DNA of 22,179 nucleotides from Sphacelaria rigidula. Taxonomy: Eukaryota; Phaeophyceae; Sphacelariales. Below are positions 1-9,800 of the stretch, piece after piece. Each line of letters starts with the position of its first letter. The stretch's first letter is position 1. The position numbers and the translations under genes were made by a program. Location: the NCBI GenBank assembly GCA_964200075.2, contig CAXNAA020000347.1, positions 1-22,179 of the forward strand, given 5' to 3'. The notes under the pieces were generated by a model. The model made no database searches and was not told where the DNA came from. It saw only the letters and a program-made list of their open reading frames with translations.

Positions 1-276
1 CTTCGTCGCCGCCCTCTTTGAAAACATCCCCTGTCACAACACGGGACGGGGAGGGGCGGCGCACCCCAGCCGATTCGGGCTTAACACCACCACCCGCGAC
101 ATCGTCGCCACCCTCTTTGAAACAATCCCTCAACACAACACGGGACGGGGAGAGGCGGCGCACCCCAGTCGATGCGGGCTCAATACCACCACCCGCGACA
201 TCGTCGCCGCCCTCTTTGAAAATCATCCCCCGTCACAACACGGGACGGGGAGGGGCGGTGCACCCCAGCCGATGCG
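1..276. repeat. 99-bp minisatellite, about three copies
   Basis: Units start at 4, 103 and 202 with CGTCGCC-CCCTCTTTGAAA and contain ACAACACGGGACGGGGAG and GCACCCCAG-CGAT. The period equals 33 codons, and copies 1-2 stay open in one frame (Pro/Ser/Thr-rich). Copy 3 has an extra base and leaves that frame, so coding is doubtful. The array may extend left of the window. Confidence 0.8.
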
Positions 277-870
277 AGCATGCGGTGAACAAAGGGCTTT
301 CCCGGGTGTGAAATAAACGAGACGTGCAGCAGAAAACCAGTCAACGACGAAATGTCTCTCTCTGATACACCCTTGCGTTCTCGAGGCCACTGCAACCACG
401 CGTTTGCAATTTGTTGCTGTTTGCCTCTGAATGCAAAATAGCGAGGGAGTCAGCATCCATCACCAAACCCAGTACTTCCAATCGTGTATTGTATCCGAGG
501 CCGACATTTTGCTCTTTGCATCAAACAAGGCTCGCTCAGGAAACGAACATGACCATAAAATAAGGGTCTCGCCCCAAACATCATTCGCCGTCTGAGGGAA
601 AAAAAAACTTCCACCAGTATACCGTCGTCAACATAGATGCACATGCAAGAGGGATGACCAATCCTGCCGCCACCCTCTCGGAACTGCCTTACCGTTCACG
701 GACAGAGTGGCAATACGCCCCTGTCGCCGCCGTGCTATCCTGACAGACTGAGCTGCACGGCGGCCGATGTCTGTCACCGCATGCGTGGAAAAAAGAAGGG
801 GATGCTGATGTACGAATATTCAAAGGCAGCCGTCATCAAGCCGTGAAGTCCGGGACTGCTGCCATTTGAG
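277..870. other. No feature recognised
   Basis: Short overlapping ORFs only, with no conserved motif or repeat that I can name. Confidence 0.5.
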
Positions 871-965
871 TTGATTTGATTCGATTGCCGCAAATTAAAC
901 GATCCCCCAATAATTGATTTGATTCGATTTGATTTGATAGCCGCAAATTAATCGACCCCCCAAGG
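871..965. repeat. Two diverged tandem copies, about 43-51 bp
   Basis: TTGATTTGATTCGATT starts at 871 and 914. Each is followed by GCCGCAAATTAA and a GATCCCCC/GACCCCCC tract. The second copy has an extra TGATTTGATA. Confidence 0.7.
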
Positions 966-1063
966 ATCCAACGGCGGTTACATGATGGATGTACCCGAGA
1001 CAAAAAAAACTGAAACACTTGCTGAAGAAAATAGGGGGAACAGAAAAGGTAGGACGGAACCAT

Positions 1064-1177
1064 AGAGGAGACTTGAACAGCTGCGCCACCCGAGTTCTAA
1101 ACACAGGTAGCCACAGCCACAGAGGAGACTGAAACAGCTGCGCCACCCGAATTCCAAACACAGGTAGCTACAGCCAT
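1064..1177. repeat. 57-bp tandem duplication
   Basis: AGAGGAGACT starts at 1064 and 1121. The two units also share CAGCTGCGCCACCCGA and AACACAGGTAGC, with only a few substitutions. Confidence 0.8.
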
Positions 1178-2695
1178 ATCCCCGAATGCGCAGTCGAAAT
1201 ACGCGGCGCGTGCCGAGTCCACAGCACCTGGCGAAAACGCCCCTTTGACATCGAGTACAGTATACTAATCACAGTGCGCGCTGAGGGGCCAAATTTTACC
1301 GCAAGGACACAATAAGTAGCAGGACTTAGTACAATTCCCGCCTATCTCACAAGGTAGTGCCTGTAGAAATTCGGGGTCCGCGTCAACACTCGTGTGCGGC
1401 GATGAACCAGGGAAAAGGTGAGATCATAAATGATACGAAATATATGGTGCACTACAACCCCCAATATGGAGACACGGAAATTTGTAATATCCAAGATCTG
1501 CCTCACGTCAAACGCCAGCGCGAATGCCTCATTCAGGCGCACACGCCATCATATGATCCACATACCCTGATGCATGAGCCAAATTCTCACGTGCCATGAC
1601 ATCATTGGGTACCCCCCGTTGTGACACACACACCAACAGACACATTCGAGGGAACCTCTTCCAGTCGCGGAACTATGGACGGGTGCTTTGCACATCCACG
1701 TGAGACCCAAATAAGTCCTTGCCTGTACGGACGGGTGACAACCATCCCAACATCGCCGTCATACATACGCAACAAGGTAGCCTGGTGAGGTGCGGGACAG
1801 CCGGTATTCCACAGTCATGATACGCAATTGTCTTCACATACCTTTTGAACACCCCGGAAACGCCGAAACCACCATCGACACGTACATCCAACATACCAGA
1901 ATATAGGTGAGTCATGGAACCAGGCATCAGCAGCTCATTGTTGTGGCGATTGCCTTTGCTGCCGCCCATGAGCGCCACGCGCCACCTCCAGCGGGAACGA
2001 GAGCGGTACGACCGGCGAACCGGACTTGCAGTGTCCATTATCACCCCAATTAGCACCTGCAAATTCGCCCTGTCGTCCTGGACCTGCAAAATCGTCGTGC
2101 CGCGTTAGCGCCCGGCTAGCGCGCCAGGCTATTCTTATCGTGCAGCCGGCCTGCCTGACAGCACCACGGCCGGACGGCGGAGCTACGCCGGTGCCGCATC
2201 ATGAGATACATGCGACCTGCTGTAGCCGCTGGTATAATAGAGCCAGCGCCGGGAGGCCAGCCGGTTCAACACTCCTCGGTTCAACACGTCCTTCACCAGA
2301 CGAACTGCCGCAATGTTCGCGAGCTGCATCACTGCATCGCCAATCTTTCTACACCTGCATTGGTATCGTCCAGTTTCGTCTCGGTCCGATCGACGCGGCT
2401 GCCCACGTTGTCCAAAAGTCGTTCAATATAACATCCTGCTTATCCAACGCGATTGTCCGAGGTATCAAAGGCCCACTGTAACCTCGGTTCGACTCAACAC
2501 GATCCGCTTTGCTGGCAAAGAACTGCAAAAGCCTAAAACTGACGCAGAACTATCCCTGTGTATCAACTCCATGAACGTCGATGTGGGATCCTTACAGGAG
2601 GGTAGACTTGGGGATGTGTCGACTCTCTCCTCTTAACCTTGTGTTTGCTCTGTCCGCCCGCCCCGGCGGTGTGATTTCGTGATTCGGTGATGCCG
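1178..2695. other. No gene supported
   Basis: Several ORFs of 60-150 codons overlap on both strands (for example 2026-2481 + and 1673-2089 -). None shows a family motif, a convincing intron pattern or a clear coding bias, so I annotate none. Confidence 0.4.
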
Positions 2696-2734
2696 TCCTG
2701 ATTTGGTGATTTGGTCCTGATTTGGTGATTTGGT
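2696..2734. repeat. 19-bp tandem repeat (two units)
   Basis: CCTGATTTGGTGATTTGGT occurs twice in a row, each unit itself built from GATTTGGT. A looser version (GTGATTTCGTGATTCGGTGA) lies just to the left. Confidence 0.75.
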
Positions 2735-2753
2735 GACGCCGCTAGTAAAAATC

Positions 2754-3233
2754 TCAGACAAGATCGATTCGCGATGCTGTCACCAACTGATGGTCGCACC
2801 ACACCCGTCTCCCGGATCTCATAAACCTCGACTTCAACCCAGACACCATTATTGTCACTTCATCGTGGATGCACTTGCCCTTGTACCTTACTGCTTCTCC
2901 CACACTGAACTGACTCACTTGGTTCATCACACAGGCAATCTTGCATGTCAATGTGTTCTGAAATGGCTTCTAGATACTGCAACCACTATAAACATCTGGG
3001 AAAATTCTTCCCGCTTCTGCACAAAACATCGATTCTTCCCTAACACAGAATCGAGCCTTTCGGCGAAAAAAACTGCGGCGGCTGCAGAGCACAAATGTGC
3101 CCTGGAACGGTTTCAATGAGTACACCGAGTCACTCCAAGGTGCCAACATCCGCCTTGCCTTCTTTGAGGGCGTCAAACGGCGCAGATGGACCAAAAAGGC
3201 AGTTTTCGACGACATTTTTTCCCCACGTAACAA
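2754..3233 (-). other. Weak minus-strand ORFs, status unknown
   Basis: Two minus-strand frames are open here. At 2951-2754 a 65-codon frame includes FSVGEAVRYKGKCIHDEVTI and SGLKSRFMRSGRRVWCDHQL. At 3233-2970 an 87-codon frame contains SSKTAFLVHLRRLTPSKKAR. Their composition looks more protein-like than that of most ORFs nearby, and CCAAT- and GGGCGGG-like sequences lie upstream near 3505-3530 on that strand. I do not recognise either as a family; they may be exons of an unknown gene, retroelement remains or chance. Confidence 0.15.
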
Positions 3234-4071
3234 GTGGCGGAAGACACGGTCTTTAGGCGTGTCTTACATAAAACGAACCGATCGAAGAGGTGCGGTGGAA
3301 CAGAAAAAAACGATCGGAGACGTCCACGTCATCTATGATCTTAGTTGGATTCAGTCATTATTTTTATTAAATGCACGCGGCCGGAGGGAGAACATGCCAA
3401 AGCTTACTGTCGGCCGTGTCTTCTCGAGACGAGAAGAAAGTAGAACGAAAGAAGCGCCCAAAAGCAGCTTGTTGTTCAGTCGCCACAGCTATAGACCCGC
3501 CCAGCGATCAATCAGCGTGTTGCTATTGGACGCTTGTTTCGTTTCTCGCTTCCGATTGTCTCGATAGAACGGCCGTATCCTTTTCGATCCGAAACATGCG
3601 GCGGATAGGCACGTATGCATCCTTGCTTCCTATCTTGCCCACCACCGCGCCACATACCACCCGTTCACAGAACAATGCAAACGAAATACGATTCATTTTT
3701 AGGTACCCCCGCAACCATGCAGCATAGAGCACGAGTTGAGCACAGGGGCACCTACACTGCGCACACTGCAGCAGTTGGGAACCAGTATCATCGTCCTATT
3801 GTCCTCTTGGCATGATGTGTTCATTTTTTTGTCGGCGAAAAAAAGTTAGTGTCTTGTTTGCATCGTAGGCTTCGGCGATGGAATAGCGTGAAAGGATGGG
3901 CGACCAAGATGAAGGGTGTGCGTCTTTATACTACTTGGTCCCCCTGACCGATGACCGCCGCGCCCCTGGGGATGGTCGTGTCAGGATAAGCTAGCCCAGA
4001 CCAGCAACCAAACGACACAGGCAAACTAGCCGGATGGGCCATGCCGGCAGTGTTGAACTCCAGGCTCAACT
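3234..4071. other. No gene supported
   Basis: Overlapping ORFs run on both strands (one of 156 codons at 3097-3567 +) without recognisable domains. A-rich stretches occur, but no repeat of note. Confidence 0.4.
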
Positions 4072-4150
4072 CCGCAGCTGCTGAGTTTTACCCTGTACTG
4101 GGACCCAAACTGAACCCCGCCGCTGCAAAGTTTTACCCGAAGTTGGGGAA
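4072..4150. repeat. Degenerate 45-bp tandem repeat
   Basis: CCGCAGCTGCTGAGTTTTAC at 4072 recurs at 4117 as CCGCCGCTGCAAAGTTTTAC, each followed by a TACTGGGAC/AGTTGGGGA-like block. The two copies differ at many positions. Confidence 0.55.
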
Positions 4151-4314
4151 CTGTCACGAAAACCTGTCGATGGAGACGAGACATGTGTGAGAAGGTGCCA
4201 AATTCGGTGGATTGGAGCTAGCGGCCGCCGCGGGCTTGGACGTGTGCACCCTGCCCGTGAGACCAATTCGTAAGGCGCGTACCATCATCGATGTGCCGAG
4301 AAAAAATCGCAACC

Positions 4315-4400
4315 CTTCTCCTCTATCCTCTCTCTTCTTCTCTCTCTACATATGTAAATATATATATATTGTTTCTTTCCTCTCAGTATTATACAGTAGC
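4315..4400. repeat. Pyrimidine-rich and TA-rich low-complexity tract
   Basis: CTTCTCCTCTATCCTCTCTC is followed by ATATATATAT and then a T-rich, pyrimidine-rich segment. It is simple sequence with no coding value. Confidence 0.6.
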
Positions 4401-4974
4401 TCTTTGTTATCTTGCTTCTGTAGGGCTCGCGGGTGAGAACGCATGCCCAAACAACTTGGTCCAAAATAACTGAGCCACAATCTGCTCCCACGGCATTATT
4501 GTTCTGTTTTGCGGATGGGTGCATGGCCTTCTCACCTGCAGCCATGCTGCAGTGGCCGGCCTTTGCTGGTCATGTTTCGTTATCATTTTTCGATTGATTT
4601 CGCTAGTTCTCCTCCGTTCCTTTTTCCCCCTTCTTTGGTCGGTTTTTATTTTGTTTGTTCCTGTGTGTTTACAGCTCACTCGGTTTGTTTGTTATATCTT
4701 GCTGTCCCCCCCCCGCTTCTATTTTGCTGTAGCGGGCATTTCCATTTTGTTCACCTTTGGTACGTCTCTATTGTGGAAGATGTCCACGAGCTGGGCCAGC
4801 AGGACATGTCGCATTTGCATGTCCCACCATAACTTATCAACTTCACCAGATCAGCGCGACCTGAGCATACCGGTGTGAACTGCAAACCAACCCGGTGACG
4901 CACGGCACCGCCGCTGAATGAAGAAAAGAAGAAAAATGAACTGCATCATGTATGACCTTACCGACGGAATAAAA

Positions 4975-5055
4975 AAGAAAAGGAATATGTCAGGATTCGA
5001 ACTCGTGACCTCCATAACTGGAGTCTCCTGTATCACTTGGATTAAAGGGGTGCAG
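4975..5055 (-). pseudogene. tRNA-like fragment (degenerate)
   Basis: On the minus strand GAGTTCGAATCC is a good T-loop/box B, preceded by CTCCAGTTATGGAG, which can form an anticodon-like stem with a short loop. The T stem has mismatches, no acceptor stem pairs and no clear box A is seen, so a working tRNA is unlikely. A tRNA-derived repeat remnant is the best guess. Confidence 0.3.
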
Positions 5056-6097
5056 CGGTGTCACACAAAAAAGTGCCCGCCTAGGCCGAATCTCAGCAAT
5101 TTTTGGCCGAACTTGCATGAGGATCTCCTGCACACAAGTATGCACAACAACACGAGGCATGCTGATGGATTCATCTATTTTTCACGGAATTATAGCATTT
5201 TCCCAGTTTTTACAGAAACTTCAAATCGCTCTAACTTTTTCTTCCTTCCGTGGCATCCGGCGTGTTGTTGTGCGTATTGATGACTGAAGTGTCATATCGA
5301 AATTTCAGCGCCCAACTTCTCGAATTACCCACAGCCGGACCCGGAAACATTGAAAAATCACGGTCAGCGGGCCCAGCTCGTACGGCTAAACACATCCCTC
5401 GGGAACCAGTCCATATGCAACAATCAATAATATCCATCAATCATAGCCATCAATCAATACTCACCGCCCGAGAGCATGACGTCACCTATCTTCTTCACTG
5501 GCTACCAAACCTCGCGCAAGTTATTAACCACCTGCAGAACAAGACTATTAAAATACTACAACACCTAGGGTAGGTAGAGGCTGTACTCTCACCATACTGT
5601 CTGCTGCTGCTGTTTTTCAAAAATGTAAGGTACCTCCTGACGGATCACTGCACGTCACCGTACGTCTGTCCCGTGCGTTCAGATTAGAGGAAGCTCGTCC
5701 GAGAATCGTTTGTTCAGGTCTCCGCTCCCTCAATGCAGGCCGGAATAGTACCCATGATGTGAAACCAACGAGTTTGACTCATCTCTATTTGCGTGTGGGT
5801 TCCGATTTGTGTACCCATAAAAGTTGCTGTAAGACGCCATCTATGCAAGAATAGACGATGAGCATGGTATTCGAAGGTGATCGCGGATCAGACCAGTTTC
5901 CCTCGTGCTCACAGTTACTGCAGCCCTCTCTGCAAGTTGTTGACGCTTGAACATTACCATGCGTTTGTTGTAGCAAAGGCTTGCTGGTATGCGCGTTCAA
6001 ATCTACTTGATATCATGCAGAAGGGTTTGCAAACAAGGTCGCGAAATCGTTCACAGGAATTGGTCATATTCTTTGAAAGTGACCCTGGGTCGAACGA
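5056..6097. other. No gene supported
   Basis: Only short unrelated ORFs are present. No repeats or RNA genes recognised. Confidence 0.4.
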
Positions 6098-6532
6098 ATG
6101 TGCCGCCACCCACCCATCTCCGTTGTGCCTGTCATGACGGCTACAGCAGCACACCCCGATGGTCGTAGTTACCTTTTTGAGGGACAGAGCAAAAGAAAGC
6201 TGCTTGCCCAAAATCAGTCGCAGGGGCGAGGGTGCTACGAGTGTTTTCGCTGTTATTTTTTTACGGGCACCCTTGGCGCTGTCGAAAAATATGAACATGG
6301 AAAACCCTGGAGGATGAGAAACTTCCTCCCTTACCAAACCAGCACTTCTGCACCTGGTCATGAGCTTCATGAAGGCGCGTTGCACGTGTTGGACGGGCCA
6401 TTGCTCTACTTCTACGCCCCTATAGTGTTATTCGACACCAACGCCACCGATCTAGCGGGAGAGGGGTATGTCATTGTCGTGATATTGATGAGCTATATAT
6501 TCCTAGGGATGGGCATCCTTGCATTCCTTTGA
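6098..6532 (+). CDS. Hypothetical 144-codon ORF with a C-terminal hydrophobic segment
   Basis: An open frame from ATG to TGA whose last 22 codons (from GYVIVVILMSYIFLGMGILA) would form one membrane span. It lies 350 bases upstream of the MoaA start on the same strand. I see no family, and an overlapping minus-strand ORF of similar length (5954-6385) shows that such frames arise by chance here. It could be a single exon of an unknown gene or spurious. Confidence 0.15.
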   Translation: MCRHPPISVVPVMTATAAHPDGRSYLFEGQSKRKLLAQNQSQGRGCYECFRCYFFTGTLGAVEKYEHGKPWRMRNFLPYQTSTSAPGHELHEGALHVLDGPLLYFYAPIVLFDTNATDLAGEGYVIVVILMSYIFLGMGILAFL

Positions 6533-6883
6533 GCAAAGGAAATACCGTACCGTTGGGTCTTTCCAGCTGACCCCCTCCCTGAATATTTATGTGAATGCTA
6601 CCGTCCATTCGTGCATGCATTCAGTGGCGTTCACGGCATATGTGCACTGGAAGATATAGGAACGCCATGGTTCCCCCCTTTTATTCGGGAGAAGTCGTCT
6701 TAACTCTCAGATCTTCCTTCGGAAATTAATCTGATTGCGAATGCCGACGTTCGTTTATAGCGCAAATACCTTTTTAGTGTGTTGCTTCTTCACAAGATGT
6801 GGACATGTAATGGTGGCTTGCATGGGTGATCATTTTGGCCGCGAAATGAAGAGTGGTTTGATTAAACTTTTGCTTATGCAGTG

Positions 6884-9800
6884 ATGTTCGGTCTTTGCAG
6901 ACGTAATACTCGTGCGATACTGTGCCTTCATGGTGTATACCTTGTCCTCATTGTCACGTTGCATTTCTCGGCAGCTCGCGCGAAGGACGCGTCGATTCGC
7001 ACGGTGGAATCCATGCGACAACTGTCTGCTCAGCTTGCTGAGGCCGAGCGCGTAGCCCTTGACGCGGAACGGATTGCCCGTTTGGGGGATGGATCAGGCA
7101 TGGGCACCATGAGTCCCCACCAGCATGGCATGCTGACAGACACTCACGGACGCCACCACAACTATCTACGCATATCACTGACGGAGAGGTACGTTTTTGG
7201 GAGCGACAACCTGTTTTTTTCGACTACGTGTCGTGTGTGCCATACCAACTACACGTCCATGCGCACATCAACGGTGACGCCGGAGATGATGAAAAAAAGT
7301 TCAGAGCCAGGGAGGTACAAGTGCTGGCAACCCTTGCTGTCACGCGCGCGCATTATTGCGCTTGCAGCGTTGAGTGCCACGTCGGTACTTGGAGATGTGC
7401 GTTTTTGCAGCTATGGCGGCATTTCGCGTTTCTGCGTTCGAACTCAAAAGTCGAGAGGCTGATGAGCAATGCACGTGAACGAAACCCTGCGTACCCCGTT
7501 GTTCCAGAGGTAGACATGGCTACCGCTGCACACGATTGGACAGATCCGTCTGTGTGCGTACTTCCCTGGCATACTTGTCTGCGTTTCATTCATCCTCGCT
7601 TGTCGGATGTGTTACTTCATGTTTGGATCACTCGTCAGGTGCAACCTTCGATGTGTGTATTGCATGCCCGAAGACGGAGTTGATTTGCAACCGCAATCCA
7701 AGATGCTGTCACAAGACGAGATTGTCAGATTAGCCAGCATGTTCGTGAGGGCCGGCGTGGATAAGATCCGCTTAACCGGCGGCGAGGTATAGTGTATGGT
7801 CTTGCCGAGGAGTGACCGGAACGGGAGGCATGCGCACATCAATTTCTCTGCCTACCCGTCTATTGATGAATCATCGCAACTTTGGTTTCGGAACCGTGCA
7901 CGCGTAGTCTGAATATGTTGCGCAATAGTCGAGAACTGCGCGATCGTGGTGTGGCGAAATATCGACTCGCTATGCCGTTTGAACCGTACCTTCTTGCGGT
8001 GTCACACAAACACCCATGGTTAGCACGAGTGGGTAATGAAAGGTCATGTTCATTTATCCTTGGTTGGTACAGTAGTCGCATTGCACACGTGCGGATCAGG
8101 GCGGGTCTCGCGTAGGATGGTGTTGTGCATTGGGAAAAATAGCTCCAGGCCGCACGTGTATTGCAAAGCTTCAACGGCAGAGTAAAGGTGTTTGTGGTGT
8201 CGGCCTGAAATGCGTAGATGACCAATCGAAGTATCAAGTAAGGAGCCTGTAGGATAGTGCACAGACGCCTCTTTCGCACGTGGAACGAGAAACCAAGTTG
8301 CAGCCCTATAACTGAAACAGCTGCTCTCCCCCTGTTCGCCACCGCTGAAATAAAATACTCTTCATTTAGCAGCCTCTTATCCGGAAAGATCTTCCCGATA
8401 TTGTTCGAGCGCTCAGCTCCTTGGACGGGGTGCGCAATGTCGGTGTCACGACAAACGGGATCAACCTCCGGCGAAAGCTGCCTGCGCTGAAGGAGGCGGG
8501 CCTCACTCATATAAATGTGAGTTGAGCAGGGGTCCATTCGCCTTGCCCTCTGGCGTCTTGGGGTATGGATTATGACCTTCTCAGCATCGGTTGGTACTGG
8601 GAATTACTCTGCCTATTGTGCACAATGCACTCAAGTACAGAACGACGGTCGTTCGTCGGTCCCAACAGAGCCGGCGACTGAGCTGGCGACTGAAAGTTCA
8701 AGCAACATTCCGCGTGCCTTGTCTGCTGATTTCTCATTTATGTACGGTCGCACTTCACTACAGTATATGGTCGGTGACACTATGTTGCGGTATAGAAAAC
8801 CAAGGTCCTGGCATGTTTGCCGCGTCTAAATTTGCAGTACAAATTGCCCGTGCGGCCTTAGGTGAGTCTGGACACTCTGCGGGCCGACCGATTCGCCGCC
8901 GTCACTCGTCGTAACGGCCTGGACGTTGTACTCTCTGCGTTGGAAGCGTCGTTACAACACGGCTACGGAGGGAGGTGAGCGTCCCCTTCATGTCGTCCTA
9001 TCGACTACTCAAATTGTTGGTATGTTCAACCTCCGCCATAGCGTTTTTGATCCAGACGGGTCTGAGCGCACGACCGGCATGATAAACATGCCGCCTACAT
9101 TAACTCTACTTGACGGACCTTGACATCTCGCGCGGCAAAACTGCTTCTCAGGTTAAAAGTAAACTGCGTGGTGATGAAAGGACTGAACACGGACGAGTTG
9201 GCCGACTTCTTGGAGTTCACACGCGACCAAGAGCTGGATGTGCGATTCATCGAATGGATGCCATTCGATGACAATCGATGGAAAGATGCCAATTTTTTTT
9301 CGTACCAGGTGCACAGAATTGAAAACTATGTGACAGTGCCTGCGCCTTGCACACAGACTTGCGCATGTAAGAGAAATGACTCCGCGAGTGCTTGCTCATC
9401 GTAGCACAGCCTGTCCCGGAAAGCGAAGCACGTGCGTTTTACCTCCGACGAACTTCCATTGATGTTTGCAGTCACGAGTGTCTCACCAGGGGGCTCACCT
9501 TGTGTCTGCTTAAACGCAGTCTATGTTGGAGGTGATTCGGGAGCGATATCCTGATCTTGAACGGTCCATCGATTCCGTCAACGACACCACAAAATGGCAT
9601 CGTGTTCCGGGGTACCGCGGAAGGTGAGAACGTTGGCCTGAGTGCATCAACACCGTTGTCGGTTCAGCTAGTCGTATTGTACACACATGAGAAAAGAGAT
9701 TGCAATCCGGCGGAAGCGGTCGGAATACTGTATACCTTCGCCTCCGACCCTCATCCTCCATCTTTTGCTTGACAGGGTGGGCTTTATCACATCAATGAGC

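Noticed and set aside
1-300. CRISPR-like array
   Set aside because: The 99-bp units are contiguous with no unique spacers, and the window is clearly eukaryotic with spliced genes.
2026-2481. 151-codon plus-strand ORF as a gene
   Set aside because: No recognisable domain, overlapping frames of similar length on both strands and no splice or codon evidence.
6884-7462. Continuous plus-strand ORF of about 192 codons as a single-exon gene
   Set aside because: After residue 101 the frame runs into intron 1; splicing at 7188/7639 restores [11 protein letters not shown].
7860-8537. 225-codon minus-strand ORF, one of the longest frames in the window
   Set aside because: It runs antisense across intron 2 and exon 3 of the MoaA gene and has no family signature; the plus-strand exon is clear.
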